Shown: positions 50,930-60,514, counted from the stretch's first letter. The stretch is 64,000 bases of DNA from Mesorhizobium tamadayense (GCF_003863365.1 NZ_RQXT01000001.1:1-64000); one strand, 5' to 3'. The notes: generated by a model not told the origin, from the letters alone. Numbers and translations are program-made.

Positions 50930-51340
50930 TCAGTCGATCCGCGCCAGGACCTCTTCCAGGGCTGCAAGGAACTTCTGCCAGCCGACGGTTGCGCCCCGGT
51001 AGTAGGACTGCTGATCTGCGCGGAAGCCCGTTTGCTCCATGCGCAGACGGGTGCCCGTGCCCATCGGCGTAAGCGTCCAGGTGACGACGCTCTCCAGGTC
51101 CTTGGTGTCCCAGGTATAGGACAGGGTCTTGTTGGGCTCGACGGTCTGGACCTGGCACTCGACACCGCCCCAGTCCGCGTTCAGATTGAAGCGGTAATCC
51201 ACAACCGGCTTGAAGTCGTTCTTCATCAGCCACTCCTCGATGAGATGCGGTTGGGTGAGCGCCCGCCAGATCTTTTCCGGCGGATAGGGAATCTCGCGCT
51301 CGACGACGACGGATCGCGTTCCGGCCGGCATATCGTTCAT
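50930..51340 (-). CDS. SRPBCC (AHSA1-like) ligand-binding protein
   Basis: A 136-residue START/Bet v1-like domain protein of the AHSA1 group: VVEREIPYPPEKIWRALTQP, LIEEWLMKNDFKPVVDYRF, YTWDTKDLESVVTWTLTPMG. Its start overlaps the ArsR gene stop (ATGA at 51337-51340), which is the classic ArsR-SRPBCC arrangement in alphaproteobacteria. It likely binds a hydrophobic ligand; the ligand is unknown. Confidence 0.92.
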   Translation of the reverse strand: MNDMPAGTRSVVVEREIPYPPEKIWRALTQPHLIEEWLMKNDFKPVVDYRFNLNADWGGVECQVQTVEPNKTLSYTWDTKDLESVVTWTLTPMGTGTRLRMEQTGFRADQQSYYRGATVGWQKFLAALEEVLARID

Positions 51341-51660
51341 TGATCCATCCTCTTCAGCAGATTCTCGAGATCATCGAACCGGCTCTCCCAGACGCCTGCC
51401 ATCTCGCGTGTCCAGTCCATCAGCGGCGCCAGCGCGCCAAGCTGCGCGCTATAGTGGGTCTGCCGGCCCTCGTGGCGGTCGCGCACCAGCCCGGCTCCCT
51501 TGAGGACGCCAAGATGTTTCGACACCGCCGGCTGCGAGACCCCGGCCTCAGCCGTCAGCGCGCCGACCGTCTGCTCGCCTTGACGGCACAGACGCTCAAA
51601 AATGGCGCGCCTTGTCGGATCGGCAAGCGTCCGGAAGAGCATATCGTGCGTGGCCGTCAT
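51337..51660 (-). CDS. ArsR-family transcriptional regulator
   Basis: A 107-residue winged-helix regulator: LFRTLADPTRRAIFERLCRQ, GVSQPAVSKHLGVLKGAGLV, HYSAQLGALAPLMDW. No clear metal-binding Cys motif, so it is of the non-metal ArsR group that controls SRPBCC genes. The stop is coupled to the SRPBCC gene by ATGA. The ATG at 51660 was chosen over two upstream TTGs. Direct repeats cover its own promoter, so autoregulation is likely. Confidence 0.93.
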   Translation of the reverse strand: MTATHDMLFRTLADPTRRAIFERLCRQGEQTVGALTAEAGVSQPAVSKHLGVLKGAGLVRDRHEGRQTHYSAQLGALAPLMDWTREMAGVWESRFDDLENLLKRMDQ

Positions 51661-51665
51661 TCCAT

Positions 51666-51725
51666 TCAACAACCCATTGGCAAATCAATAACCCATTGGC
51701 TATTGATTAATCTATAACCATTGAG
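51666..51725. promoter_or_regulatory. Direct repeats upstream of the ArsR gene (candidate operator)
   Basis: TCAACAACCCATTGGCA (51666-51682) and TCAATAACCCATTGGCT (51685-51701) differ at two positions and have a 19-base period, with a third partial match TATAACCATTGAG (51713-51725). The first copy ends six bases before the ArsR start codon. Each contains the small dyad CCATTGG. A GATTAATC palindrome lies between. Confidence 0.55.
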
Positions 51726-51786
51726 ATATGTGTGAGTCAAGTGAAAGCGTAGAGGGGTAGAGGGGGCGGAAGCTTGGAGCGGCAGG

Positions 51787-52635
51787 ATGATCCTCGTCAC
51801 GGGAGCAACGGGCCATGTCGGGCGCGCCATCGTCCGCACGCTGTCGTCACTCGGCCATGACGTGGTCGCTATAGTCCGGGACGTCGAGACCGCGCGGCTG
51901 CGGCTACCATCCGGAACTATCATGCGCGTTGCGGACTATGAGGATGTCACCGCCCTCAGAAACGCGTTCGCGGGCATCGATGACCTTGTCCTCATTTCGG
52001 GCGATGGCGAGGCAACCACGGTGCTCCGCCATCATGCCAACGCGATCGAGGCTGCCGTGGCGGCCAATATCGGTCACATAACATTCACCAGCATTGTCGA
52101 TATCGATGAGGCGTCGCCATTCTATTTTGCGCCCGTCTACCGCGATGCGGAACGCCGGCTGGCGCTTTGCGGCGTGCCGGCGACGATCCTTCGGTGTGGG
52201 CTCTATTGCGATTTCATTCTCGACCATTGGCTTAAGCCGTGCCGGACGTCGGGAGAATTCGCGTTGCCCGCGGAAGATGGTCGGGTCGCGCCGATCTCGC
52301 GCGACGACGTGGCGTCCGCGGTCGCGGCGGCAGCGACCATGCCTGAGAAATCCCGTGCCACCTATACGATCACGGGCGGTCAATCGTTGGACTTTGGCGA
52401 GATCGCCGTCGACTATGGCCGAGCGATCGGGGAGCAATTGCGCTATCGGTCCTGTACCGAGGACGAATATCTGACGTCAGCGTCGACACGCCTGGATGAA
52501 CCCTGGCCTCATGCCTTTGCGACACTCTGTGGTTCAATCGCCGAAGGTCGTTATAGCCAAGTCTCTTGCGATTTCAGCGGCATCACCGGCCAGGCGCCGG
52601 AGAGTTTTCGCGCTTTCCTGCTTCGAACAATTTAG
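51787..52635 (+). CDS. NmrA-like / NAD(P)-binding atypical SDR protein
   Basis: A 282-residue Rossmann protein with MILVTGATGHVGRAIVRTLS at its N-terminus (GATGHVG cofactor loop) and no classical YxxxK triad; instead a C-terminal region typical of NmrA/HSCARG-like redox-sensing or reductase proteins (PAEDGRVAPISRDDVASAVA, YTITGGQSLDFGEIA). Divergent from the ArsR operon with a shared promoter region, so it may belong to the same regulon. Substrate or signal unknown. Confidence 0.87.
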   Translation: MILVTGATGHVGRAIVRTLSSLGHDVVAIVRDVETARLRLPSGTIMRVADYEDVTALRNAFAGIDDLVLISGDGEATTVLRHHANAIEAAVAANIGHITFTSIVDIDEASPFYFAPVYRDAERRLALCGVPATILRCGLYCDFILDHWLKPCRTSGEFALPAEDGRVAPISRDDVASAVAAAATMPEKSRATYTITGGQSLDFGEIAVDYGRAIGEQLRYRSCTEDEYLTSASTRLDEPWPHAFATLCGSIAEGRYSQVSCDFSGITGQAPESFRAFLLRTI

Positions 52636-53384
52636 CCGGCTGCGTCCGTGGTGAGGCTTGCCTCCTCCAGCATGGATGCGTCTTCGCCGAAGGCTCGGGT
52701 GGCGCGGGCGGCTGCTTCGAGCAGCGGGCGCTTCATGCGCGCGAGGAAGGCCGCGTCGACCCGCGTGCTTGGCCCGGCGAGCGTGAGCGCGCCGAGCAGT
52801 GCCCGTCCCGGCCCGAAAACAGGGGCGGAGATGCCGGCCGTCTGCGGATCGCGGTCGCCGATCGAGATGCAGTTATAGGTCTTGCGGATCGTTTCGTAGG
52901 GCTCGCCCTGCTCACCCGAGAAGGCGGCAAGCACCCGGCCGCCGGAGCCCAGCAGCAAAGGCAGCACGTCGCCTTCGCGTATCGTGTAGCGGATCGGATG
53001 CTTGGACTCGACCCGGTAGAGGCAGGTACGCACGTCGCCCGAGCGGACGTAGAAGGCGACGCTTTCCCAGCTCCGCTCGGAGAGATCGCGCATGATCGGC
53101 AGCAGGATATCCATCGCCACGACCGAGCGCTGATAGAGCGCGCCAAGCCTGAAGGTGGCCGGTCCGATGCGATAGCGCCCGTCGTCCAGGCGCTCCAGCA
53201 ATTGCCCGCGCATCAGCGAGTTGGCCAACCGCAGGATCGTGCTCTTGTAGAGGCCGGTGCGGGCCGCGATCTCGGCCAGGCCGAGCGACCGGTCAGCAAT
53301 GGTGAACGCGTCGAGAATGGCTATCGCGCGGTCGAGCGCCGCAACGCCGTCGGCCGACCGCGGGCTGGGACGAGTGTCTGTCAT
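52632..53384 (-). CDS. IclR-family transcriptional regulator
   Basis: A 250-residue regulator: winged helix at ~15-75 (AIAILDAFTIADRSLGLAEI, LYKSTILRLANSLMRGQLLE) and an IclR ligand-binding domain (~85-245, GPGRALLGALTLAGPSTRVD). It is divergent from the tripartite transporter operon with 203 bases between start codons, so it is the likely regulator of that operon, responding to its substrate or CoA ester. Its 3' end overlaps the NmrA-like gene by four bases. Confidence 0.93.
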   Translation of the reverse strand: MTDTRPSPRSADGVAALDRAIAILDAFTIADRSLGLAEIAARTGLYKSTILRLANSLMRGQLLERLDDGRYRIGPATFRLGALYQRSVVAMDILLPIMRDLSERSWESVAFYVRSGDVRTCLYRVESKHPIRYTIREGDVLPLLLGSGGRVLAAFSGEQGEPYETIRKTYNCISIGDRDPQTAGISAPVFGPGRALLGALTLAGPSTRVDAAFLARMKRPLLEAAARATRAFGEDASMLEEASLTTDAAG

Positions 53385-53587
53385 CGCAGTGTAGATTTCA
53401 TTGTGGCCGCCCAATCCGGAAGCGACCCCGGACATGCGGATTTAGTCCGGTCTGATGTGTTCTGTCCAGCAGAATGGCATTCCCGTTGACAGAACGCGAT
53501 AACAAATGCTTGAACTCGAATGCGGGTCTTAATTCAGGCCACGTCTTGGCAGGCACCGGAGGAGGTGTCGTGATTTGGAGGAATCCC

Positions 53588-54565
53588 ATGCTAAACAGAC
53601 GCAGATTCTTGACGACCACCGCCGCGGCCGGTGCTGCCGGTTTCGCCGCCTTGCACCTCACGCTGGCCTTTGCGCAGGACGCCCCGCAGATCCAGATCTT
53701 CGTGCCGGCCGCGCCCGGCGGCGGCTGGGACCAGACGGCGCGCGCGATCGACCAGGTGCTGCGCTCCGAGAAGCTGATCTCCGGCTCGCAGATCACCAAT
53801 GTCGGCGGCGCCGGCGGCACGGTCGGCCTGCCGCAATTCGTCAATCAGTGGAAGGGAAAGGGCAATTCCCTGATGGTCGCCGGCATGGTCATGGTCGGCG
53901 CGATCATCGCCAACAAGGCCGCCAATAATCTCACGGAAGTCACGCCGATCGCGCGCCTCACCGGCGAGTTCGAGGCGCTGGTGGTGCCGGCAGCCTCGCC
54001 GTTCAAGACGGCTAACGATTTCGTCGCGGCGCTCAAGGAGGATCCGACGAAGGTTCCGGTGGCCGGCGGTTCTGCCGGCGGTTCCGATCACATCCTGTTC
54101 GGCCTGATCGCCAAGACGGTCGGCGTGCCTGCCGCCGACCTGTCCTACGTGCCGTTCGCCGGCGGCGGCGAGGCGCTGTCGGCGCTGCTCGGCAACCAGG
54201 TCGCGGCCGGCATTTCCGGCTATGGCGAGTTCTCCGAGCAGGTCAAGGCTGGCGCGCTCAGGCTGCTGGCGATCTCCTCCGACAAGCGCCAGGAAGGCAT
54301 CGACGCGCCGACGCTGAAAGAAGCCGGCATCGATGTTGAGCTTTTCAACTGGCGCGGCGTCTTTGCCCCGCCCGGCGTTTCGGACGATGACAAGGCGGCG
54401 ATGATCAAGCTGGTCGAGACCATGGCCAAGAGCGAGGCCTGGGCGACCGAGTGCAAGAACCGCAACTGGACGCAGATCCTGCTGACCGGCGACGACTATG
54501 CCAAGTTCGTCGCCGAGGACACGGCCCGCATCGGCACCATCCTCAAGGATCTCGGCCTCGCCTGA
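53588..54565 (+). CDS. tctC: Tripartite tricarboxylate transporter substrate-binding protein (TctC)
   Basis: A 325-residue periplasmic binding protein of the Bug/TctC family. The N-terminus is Tat-like (NRRRFLTTTAAAGAAGFAAL, cut after AFA). Typical features: IQIFVPAAPGGGWDQTARAI, NVGGAGGTVGLPQFV, GGSAGGSDHILFGLIAK. It captures carboxylates such as citrate and delivers them to TctAB. The ATG at 53588 has TTTGGAGGAATCCC before it. First gene of the operon. Confidence 0.93.
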   Translation: MLNRRRFLTTTAAAGAAGFAALHLTLAFAQDAPQIQIFVPAAPGGGWDQTARAIDQVLRSEKLISGSQITNVGGAGGTVGLPQFVNQWKGKGNSLMVAGMVMVGAIIANKAANNLTEVTPIARLTGEFEALVVPAASPFKTANDFVAALKEDPTKVPVAGGSAGGSDHILFGLIAKTVGVPAADLSYVPFAGGGEALSALLGNQVAAGISGYGEFSEQVKAGALRLLAISSDKRQEGIDAPTLKEAGIDVELFNWRGVFAPPGVSDDDKAAMIKLVETMAKSEAWATECKNRNWTQILLTGDDYAKFVAEDTARIGTILKDLGLA

Positions 54566-54692
54566 GCCGGTTCCGCCTGACCTCGAAGGGGGCCGCATCG
54601 CCTCCTTCGAGACAGCGTGGACATGTGGCGGTTCAGCAACGAAACTGCGGCGATGCTGGCGGTGGAAGGCCGGCCCTTCCGGGGAGGAGATC

Positions 54693-55229
54693 ATGAGCAC
54701 CAGCGACCAGCAGGCGTCACCGCCACGCCTTGCCATACCCGAATTGCTGATCGGCGTCGGGCTCCTCGCCTGCGCCGGCGCCGTTGCCTGGCAGACCCTG
54801 GCGATCCCGGTGTCGCCGCTCTATTCCAAGGTCGGTCCGAAAATCTTCCCCTACATCACCATGGCCGGAATGGTGATCCTATCGCTGCTGCTCATCCTTG
54901 CCGCCGTTCGTGGCGGCTGGCAGCCGGAGGAGGAAAAGGAGACGCCGACCGACCGGAAAGCGATGGGTTTTGTGGTCGCCGGCCTCGTCGCCAATCTCCT
55001 GCTTATCCAACCGCTCGGCTTCACCGTCGCCTCGGTGATCATGTTCGTGCTGGTCTGCTTCGGCTTCGGTAGTCGTCATCCGCTGCGCGATGCGTTGCTC
55101 GGCCTGGTCTTGGCGCTGGCGGCCTATTTCGGTTTTGCCAGGGCGCTCGGCGTCAACATCGGCGCCGGCCTGATCGAGAACCAGCTCAATGCGCTGGTCA
55201 ACGCCGTCTTCGGCATCGGGAGGGGCTGA
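54693..55229 (+). CDS. tctB: Tripartite tricarboxylate transporter small membrane subunit (TctB)
   Basis: A 178-residue membrane protein with about four helices, characteristic of TctB ([72 protein letters not shown]). The ATG at 54693 follows GGGGAGGAGATC. Overlaps nothing but lies five bases before tctA. Confidence 0.9.
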   Translation: MSTSDQQASPPRLAIPELLIGVGLLACAGAVAWQTLAIPVSPLYSKVGPKIFPYITMAGMVILSLLLILAAVRGGWQPEEEKETPTDRKAMGFVVAGLVANLLLIQPLGFTVASVIMFVLVCFGFGSRHPLRDALLGLVLALAAYFGFARALGVNIGAGLIENQLNALVNAVFGIGRG

Positions 55230-55233
55230 GACG

Positions 55234-56757
55234 ATGGACACGCTCGGCTATCTCGCGCACGGATTTGCGGTCGCCTTCACGCCGACCAACCTGTTGTGGT
55301 GCCTGCTCGGCACGACGCTCGGAACCGCGATCGGCGTGCTGCCCGGCCTCGGGCCGGCGCTGACCATCGCGCTGCTTTTGCCGATCACCTATCAGGTGGC
55401 GCCGGAAGCTTCCTTCATCCTGTTTGCCGGCATCTATTACGGTGCCATGTATGGCGGCTCGACGACGTCGATCCTGCTCAACACCCCCGGCGAAAGCGCC
55501 ACCATCGTCACCGCGCTTGAGGGTAACCGGATGGCGCGTTCGGGGCGCGGCGGCGCGGCGCTTGCGACCTCGGCGATCGGCTCCTTCGTCGCCGGCACAC
55601 TCGGCACGCTGGGCGTCGCCTTCCTCGCGCCGATCGTGGTCAAGTTCGCGCTGGCCTTCGGGCCGGCCGAGTATTTCTCGCTGATGGTGCTCGCCTTCAT
55701 AACCGTTTCGGCGGTGCTCGGCTCGTCCTCGGTGCGCGGGCTGACCAGCCTGTTCGCCGGCTTCGTCATCGGCATGATCGGCGTCGACCTGCAGACCGGG
55801 CAACCGCGCTTCACCTTCGGCATGGGCGAGCTGCTGGACGGCGTCGACGTCATCGTCGTCGCGGTCGGCCTCTTCGCGGTCGGCGAGACGCTCTACATGG
55901 CATCGCGCCGCTATGCCGGAAGGGACGAGATCGTGCCGCTGAAGGGCTCGCTCTATATGACGGCAGCCGAATGGGCGCGCTCATGGAAGCCGTGGCTTAG
56001 GGGCGCCGCGATCGGCTTCCCGATCGGCGCGATGCCCGCCGGCGGCGCCGAGATCCCGACCTTTCTCTCCTACGCGATCGAGAAGAAGCTTTCGAAGCAC
56101 AAGGAGGAGTTCGGCACGGTCGGCGCCATCGAAGGCGTCGCCGGACCGGAAGCTGCCAACAACGCGTCGGCCGCCGGCGTGCTGGTGCCGATGCTGACGC
56201 TTGGCCTGCCGACCTCGGCGACGGCGGCGATCATGCTGTCGGCCTTCCAGAGCTACGGCATCAATCCCGGACCGCTGCTGTTGACGACGCAGGCCAATCT
56301 CGTCTGGGGCCTGATCGCCAGCCTGTTCATCGCCAATGTCATCCTGGTCATCCTCAACCTGCCGCTGATCGGCCTGTGGGTGCGTTTGCTGAAAATCCCT
56401 GCGCCGCAGCTCTATGCCGGCATCCTGGTGTTCGCCACCGTCGGCACCTACGGCATCTCGCAGTCGCCCATCGACCTCGTCATCCTCTATCTGCTGGGCG
56501 CGGCGGGTTTCCTGATGCGGCGCTTCGATTTCCCGACGGCGCCCGTCATCATCGGCATGATCCTCGGGCCGCTCGCCGAGACGCAGTTTCGCCGCGCTAT
56601 GACGATCGCCAATGGCGACTGGACGGTGTTCTACCGGCATCCGCTGTCGCTGACGCTTTTGACGCTCGCCTTCATCGGCCTCGCCGGACCGCATATCTGG
56701 GCCTATGTCGAGCGGCGACGCCTGCGGGGGCCGGAGCACGTGCCTGGCGATGCCTGA
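55234..56757 (+). CDS. tctA: Tripartite tricarboxylate transporter large membrane subunit (TctA)
   Basis: A 507-residue 12-helix permease. Signature repeats [40 protein letters not shown] and [20 protein letters not shown] are characteristic of TctA. It moves the substrate bound by TctC across the inner membrane using ion gradients. Close spacing to tctB and the following CoA-transferase (15 bases) puts all five genes in one operon. Confidence 0.94.
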   Translation: MDTLGYLAHGFAVAFTPTNLLWCLLGTTLGTAIGVLPGLGPALTIALLLPITYQVAPEASFILFAGIYYGAMYGGSTTSILLNTPGESATIVTALEGNRMARSGRGGAALATSAIGSFVAGTLGTLGVAFLAPIVVKFALAFGPAEYFSLMVLAFITVSAVLGSSSVRGLTSLFAGFVIGMIGVDLQTGQPRFTFGMGELLDGVDVIVVAVGLFAVGETLYMASRRYAGRDEIVPLKGSLYMTAAEWARSWKPWLRGAAIGFPIGAMPAGGAEIPTFLSYAIEKKLSKHKEEFGTVGAIEGVAGPEAANNASAAGVLVPMLTLGLPTSATAAIMLSAFQSYGINPGPLLLTTQANLVWGLIASLFIANVILVILNLPLIGLWVRLLKIPAPQLYAGILVFATVGTYGISQSPIDLVILYLLGAAGFLMRRFDFPTAPVIIGMILGPLAETQFRRAMTIANGDWTVFYRHPLSLTLLTLAFIGLAGPHIWAYVERRRLRGPEHVPGDA

Positions 56758-56772
56758 CCGATTTGGAGCATC

Positions 56773-57957
56773 ATGACAGACCTGCTTTCCGGCATCCGCA
56801 TCCTTGACCTCACCAATGTGCTGGCAGGCCCTTACTGCGCCTACCAGTTGGCGCTGCTTGGTGCAGACGTGATCAAGGTCGAGGCGCCGCCGGGCGGCGA
56901 TCTCGCGCGCCAGCTCGGCGCCTCGCCGGAACTCAACCAGGCGGGCATGGGCGCATCGTTCCTGGCGCAGAACGCCGGCAAACGATCGGTCGTGCTCGAC
57001 CTGAAGAAGCCTGAAGACTGCGAGCGTTTTCTCGACCTCGTCGCTACGTCCGACGCGCTGGTCGAGAATTTCCGGCCGGGCGTGATGGATCGGCTTGGCC
57101 TCGGCCATGAGAGGTTGAAGGAAGTCCGGCCGAGCCTCGTCTATTGCGCGATATCGGGGTTCGGCCAGACCGGGCCGATGCGCGGCAACCCGGCCTACGA
57201 CCAGATCATCCAGGGACTGTCCGGGATCATGAGCATCACCGGCACGCCGGAGACCGCGCCGCTGCGGGTCGGCTATCCGGTCGCCGACACGCTTGGCGGG
57301 CTGGTGGGGGCCTTCGCCATTGCCGCGGCCCTGGTGCGACAGAAGACGAGCGGCGACGGCGCCTTCCTCGACGTCTCGATGCTTGAATGCACGCTGTCGG
57401 CGCTGGGCTGGCCGGTGTCGAACTATTTGACGGCGGGCGTCGTGCCGCGGCCGATGGGCAACGAAAACATGACGGCCGCGCCCTCCGGCGCCTTCCGCAC
57501 CGGCGAGGGCCTGCTCAACATCGCCGCCAACAAGCAGGAGCAGTTTGTCACATTATGCGGGCTGATCGGCCGGCCGGAACTGGCGTCGGATCCCCGCTTT
57601 GCCGAGCGCGAGACGCGCAAGCAGAATCGGGCCGCGCTAAAGACGCTGATCGAGGACGCGCTTGCCGGCGCTTCGGCGGCGGCCTGGGAAGAAAAGCTCA
57701 ACCGGGCCGGCGTGCCGGCCGGGCGAGTGCTGACGATCCCGCAAGTGCTCCAGGAGCGCCAGGTCACCGAGCGCGGCATGACGACCCGCTTCCAGGAGAT
57801 ACCAGGCATGGACCGGCCGCTCACGGTGGTGCGCGGCGGTTTTATGGTCGACGGCGCGGCTCCCATGCCAGCAGGCCCGCCGCCGCACCTCGACGAGCAT
57901 GCGGACGAGATTTTCGCCGCCTTGCCGGCGCGCGGCAAGACGAGGGCGCGGGCATGA
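56773..57957 (+). CDS. CaiB/BaiF (class III) CoA-transferase
   Basis: A 394-residue class III CoA-transferase. GIRILDLTNVLAGPYCAYQL at the start, LVENFRPGVMDRLGLGHERL, and the catalytic Asp143 in PAYDQIIQGLSG. It activates a carboxylic acid by moving CoA from a donor thioester. Its place between the tct transporter and a citryl-CoA-lyase-like gene suggests that it activates the imported tricarboxylate. Stop overlaps the next start (ATGA). Confidence 0.93.
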   Translation: MTDLLSGIRILDLTNVLAGPYCAYQLALLGADVIKVEAPPGGDLARQLGASPELNQAGMGASFLAQNAGKRSVVLDLKKPEDCERFLDLVATSDALVENFRPGVMDRLGLGHERLKEVRPSLVYCAISGFGQTGPMRGNPAYDQIIQGLSGIMSITGTPETAPLRVGYPVADTLGGLVGAFAIAAALVRQKTSGDGAFLDVSMLECTLSALGWPVSNYLTAGVVPRPMGNENMTAAPSGAFRTGEGLLNIAANKQEQFVTLCGLIGRPELASDPRFAERETRKQNRAALKTLIEDALAGASAAAWEEKLNRAGVPAGRVLTIPQVLQERQVTERGMTTRFQEIPGMDRPLTVVRGGFMVDGAAPMPAGPPPHLDEHADEIFAALPARGKTRARA

Positions 57958-58793
57958 GCGGGGAGAAAAAGTCCGGCCGCGAGCGCGGCGAGGAGTGGTG
58001 GCGGACCGGCATCATCGAGATGCGGCCCGGCGTGATCCGGATGCGCGGCTATGAGATCCAGGATCTGATAGGCCGCGTCAGCTTCCCGGCGATGATCTGG
58101 CTGATGCTGCGCGGCGAGTTGCCGACAGAGGACCAGGCGGCGCTGCTCGGCATCGCGCTCGGCGCCGCCGTCGACCACGGCCCGCAGGCGCCGTCGATCG
58201 CCATCGCCCGCATGGCCGCCACCTGCGGCGTCGGCATCAACAACGCCATGGCCTCCGCCATCAATGTGCTTGGCGACGTGCATGGCGGCGCCGGCGAGCA
58301 GGCGCTTTCCTTCTACGGCGACATCGCCGCTGCGATGGATGGCGGCGCAGGCCTGGCGGAAGCGGTGTCGTCGCGGCTCGACCGGTTCTTCGCCGGCGAA
58401 AAAGGCTACGTGCCCGGCCTCGGCCATCGCTTCCACCCGGTCGATCCGCGGGCGCCGCGCCTCATCGAACTGACGCGGGCGTTCGCCGCGCGCGGCGTGG
58501 TCAGCGGACGTTTCGCCGACATTGCCGGGGCGATCGAGGCGGAGGTGGCAACACGCAAGGGCAAGTCGATCCCGCTCAACATCGACGGCGCCACCGCCGT
58601 CATCTATGGCGAGCTTGGCTTCCCGCCGCCGCTGACGCGCGGCCTCTTCGTGCTGTCGCGCTCGGTCGGCATCCTGGCGCATGCGTGGGAGCAGTCGGCG
58701 GAGAGCGACCGCAACAAGGGGCCGCTGCCCAAGGAATGGCTGTGGGCCTATACGGGGGCACCTGCACGGTCATTTCCTGGCGATTCCGAGTAG
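57954..58793 (+). CDS. Citryl-CoA lyase-like (citrate synthase superfamily) protein
   Basis: A 279-residue protein of the citrate synthase/citryl-CoA lyase fold. GVINMRGYEIQDLIGRV-like start (VIRMRGYEIQDLIGRVSF), the conserved GHRFHPVDPRAPRLIEL with active-site His, and IPLNIDGATAVIYGELGFPP. Too short for a full citrate synthase (about 430), consistent with a lyase. Coupled to the CoA-transferase (ATGA at 57954), so it likely cleaves the CoA ester made there, for example citryl-CoA to acetyl-CoA and oxaloacetate, or a related acid. Confidence 0.9.
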   Translation: MSGEKKSGRERGEEWWRTGIIEMRPGVIRMRGYEIQDLIGRVSFPAMIWLMLRGELPTEDQAALLGIALGAAVDHGPQAPSIAIARMAATCGVGINNAMASAINVLGDVHGGAGEQALSFYGDIAAAMDGGAGLAEAVSSRLDRFFAGEKGYVPGLGHRFHPVDPRAPRLIELTRAFAARGVVSGRFADIAGAIEAEVATRKGKSIPLNIDGATAVIYGELGFPPPLTRGLFVLSRSVGILAHAWEQSAESDRNKGPLPKEWLWAYTGAPARSFPGDSE

Positions 58794-58795
58794 AC

Positions 58796-59263
58796 CTACG
58801 CCGGATCGGTCGCCGGGGCCGTCAAATCCCTCAGTAGCGTCGCAAGCTCCGGCTCGTCGATCAGCAGAGCCGCATCGGCCGCCGGCAGCCAGGCCCGCTG
58901 GCGGTTCGCGGCTTCCGGCCAGTCGGCCATCTCCTCGGTGACCTCGAGCAGATAGACCACCACGTCGACACGGACGAAACGGTTGGCCATCCGCTTCCAG
59001 TAGGAGTAGCCGCCGGCGGGCTGCTTCAGCGCCTTGCCCAGCACGCCCGCCTCTTCCTGGGCCTCGATCGCGGCCGCCTTACGCCCGCTCTTGCCCTTCA
59101 TCGGCCAGCCCTTGGGCACGATGAAGCGCCTCGTCGTGCGCGAGGTGACCAACAACACCTCGAGGCTGTCGTCTCCGCGCAGACGAAAGGGGATGGCCGC
59201 CACCTGGCGGATCCGCTCCCCTTTCTTTGCCCTGCGTACCGCTTTTTTCTTGGCTGTTGCCAT
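58796..59263 (-). CDS. Nudix hydrolase (diphosphoinositol/ADP-ribose-like)
   Basis: A 155-residue Nudix protein. The box is KGKSGRKAAAIEAQEEAGV, a relaxed GX5EX7REUXEEXGU form with changes in the first Glu/Arg positions; the flanks GDDSLEVLLVTSRTTRRFIV, PKGWPMKGKS are typical of the DIPP-like group. A basic Lys/Arg N-terminus (1-20) is present. Convergent with citryl-CoA lyase-like gene, two bases apart. Substrate not predictable. Confidence 0.88.
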   Translation of the reverse strand: MATAKKKAVRRAKKGERIRQVAAIPFRLRGDDSLEVLLVTSRTTRRFIVPKGWPMKGKSGRKAAAIEAQEEAGVLGKALKQPAGGYSYWKRMANRFVRVDVVVYLLEVTEEMADWPEAANRQRAWLPAADAALLIDEPELATLLRDLTAPATDPA

Positions 59264-59406
59264 CCCAAAATCCGATGAGAGCGGCATTCCCGCCGCACCT
59301 TATCCGCGCGGCAAAAATCCCGCTCCTGCAAACCCTAAAACCGCCGCCCGCGCAATCCGGCCTTGCCGACAGTAAGTCGGCTAAATAAACCGAAAAAAGA
59401 AAGATG

Positions 59407-59712
59407 TCAGCGGCAAACCCGCGAAATGGTGGTGCCAATCACCTGGGACTGGCAATTCTGCTTGACGATCGGCACTTCAGGGCGAGGCTTGGGCGCGATC
59501 TGCCGGTCCTGCTCGCGGTAAAGCTGCTGCTGTTGCTGGAACTGCTGCCGCTGCAGCTGGTTGCGGAGCGTCTGCAGTTCGTTCTGCTGGATCAGAGCGT
59601 TGCGGTTCGTCGGAATGACCACCTGAGCCGAGGCATTTGATGCCACACCCGAAATGGCAGCGGTCACCAGAGCCGCCGATATCAAAGCCATCGATAAGCG
59701 AGGTTGCGACAT
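59407..59712 (-). CDS. Secreted Gln-rich hypothetical protein
   Basis: A 101-residue protein with a signal peptide (1-30, ALISAALVTAAISGVASNAS) and a helical, glutamine-rich body (LRNQLQRQQFQQQQQLYREQ), ending QNCQSQVIGTTISRVCR with two Cys. No domain known. It is small, secreted and possibly coiled-coil; function unknown. Confidence 0.72.
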   Translation of the reverse strand: MSQPRLSMALISAALVTAAISGVASNASAQVVIPTNRNALIQQNELQTLRNQLQRQQFQQQQQLYREQDRQIAPKPRPEVPIVKQNCQSQVIGTTISRVCR

Positions 59713-59932
59713 CGCTTCCTTCCCGCATGAAAAACAGAACCTTGCCGTAATATAGGATGTTTGCCCGAATGTGCCATGGTCCACGGTTCGTGTGTGGCTG
59801 GTTGACCGACTGTCATGCCAAAGAAAATCCGGCCCTTGGCCTGGCATTGCACTTGACGGGAGCAGCTGTTTCGCCGCTCTATCGCGCGGCTCAGTCCAAG
59901 GGACCGGATCGGGCTGAGTGAAGAGGAATTCC

Positions 59933-60514
59933 ATGAAAATCAGATACAGATTGTCCGTCGCGGTTCTGGCTGCCGCAGCTGTCGTAGGTCTGCCGGCGCT
60001 CGCCGCGCAGAACAAGGTGGCGCCGGCGGCCAGCCAGCCAGACGCCACGGCCAAGCCGCAGCTGCCGGGCGGCGCTTCGGCGTTGTCGGAAACGCATGGC
60101 GACTGGACCGACAACTGCCAGGTGACGGGCACGAACAAGGTGTGCAGCCTGTCGCATCAGCAGTTCAACGTGCAGAGCGGGCAGCGGCTGCTGGCGATTG
60201 AATTGACGAGCAAGACCGGCAAGGACGCTGCCGGCACGCTGGCGTTGCCGTTCGGGCTGGCTTTGGCCAACGGCATCTCGCTCCAGATCGATGACAAGAA
60301 GCTGGACGGGACCCTGCAGTTCAAGACCTGTCAGGCCGTCGGCTGCCTGGTGCCGGTGTCGTTCGATGCCGACATCACCTCGCTGCTGCAGAACAGCACC
60401 GCGCTGAAGATCAACGCCACCGCGGCGGACACGACGCAGCCGATCGCCTTCACCATCTCGCTCAACGGATTTGCCGGCGCGCTCGCCACGACAGCGGACC
60501 TTTCGGCAGACTGA
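59933..60514 (+). CDS. Invasion-associated locus B (IalB) family protein
   Basis: A 193-residue periplasmic protein with a signal peptide (1-24, VAVLAAAAVVGLPALAA). WTDNCQ...CSLSHQQFNVQSGQRLL and the pair TCQAVGCLVPVSFD match the IalB family, named after Bartonella erythrocyte invasion but widespread in free-living Rhizobiales, where it has no invasion role established. Two Cys pairs suggest disulfides. The ATG at 59933 follows AAGAGGAATTCC. Divergent from the Gln-rich gene (221 bases). Confidence 0.9.
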   Translation: MKIRYRLSVAVLAAAAVVGLPALAAQNKVAPAASQPDATAKPQLPGGASALSETHGDWTDNCQVTGTNKVCSLSHQQFNVQSGQRLLAIELTSKTGKDAAGTLALPFGLALANGISLQIDDKKLDGTLQFKTCQAVGCLVPVSFDADITSLLQNSTALKINATAADTTQPIAFTISLNGFAGALATTADLSAD

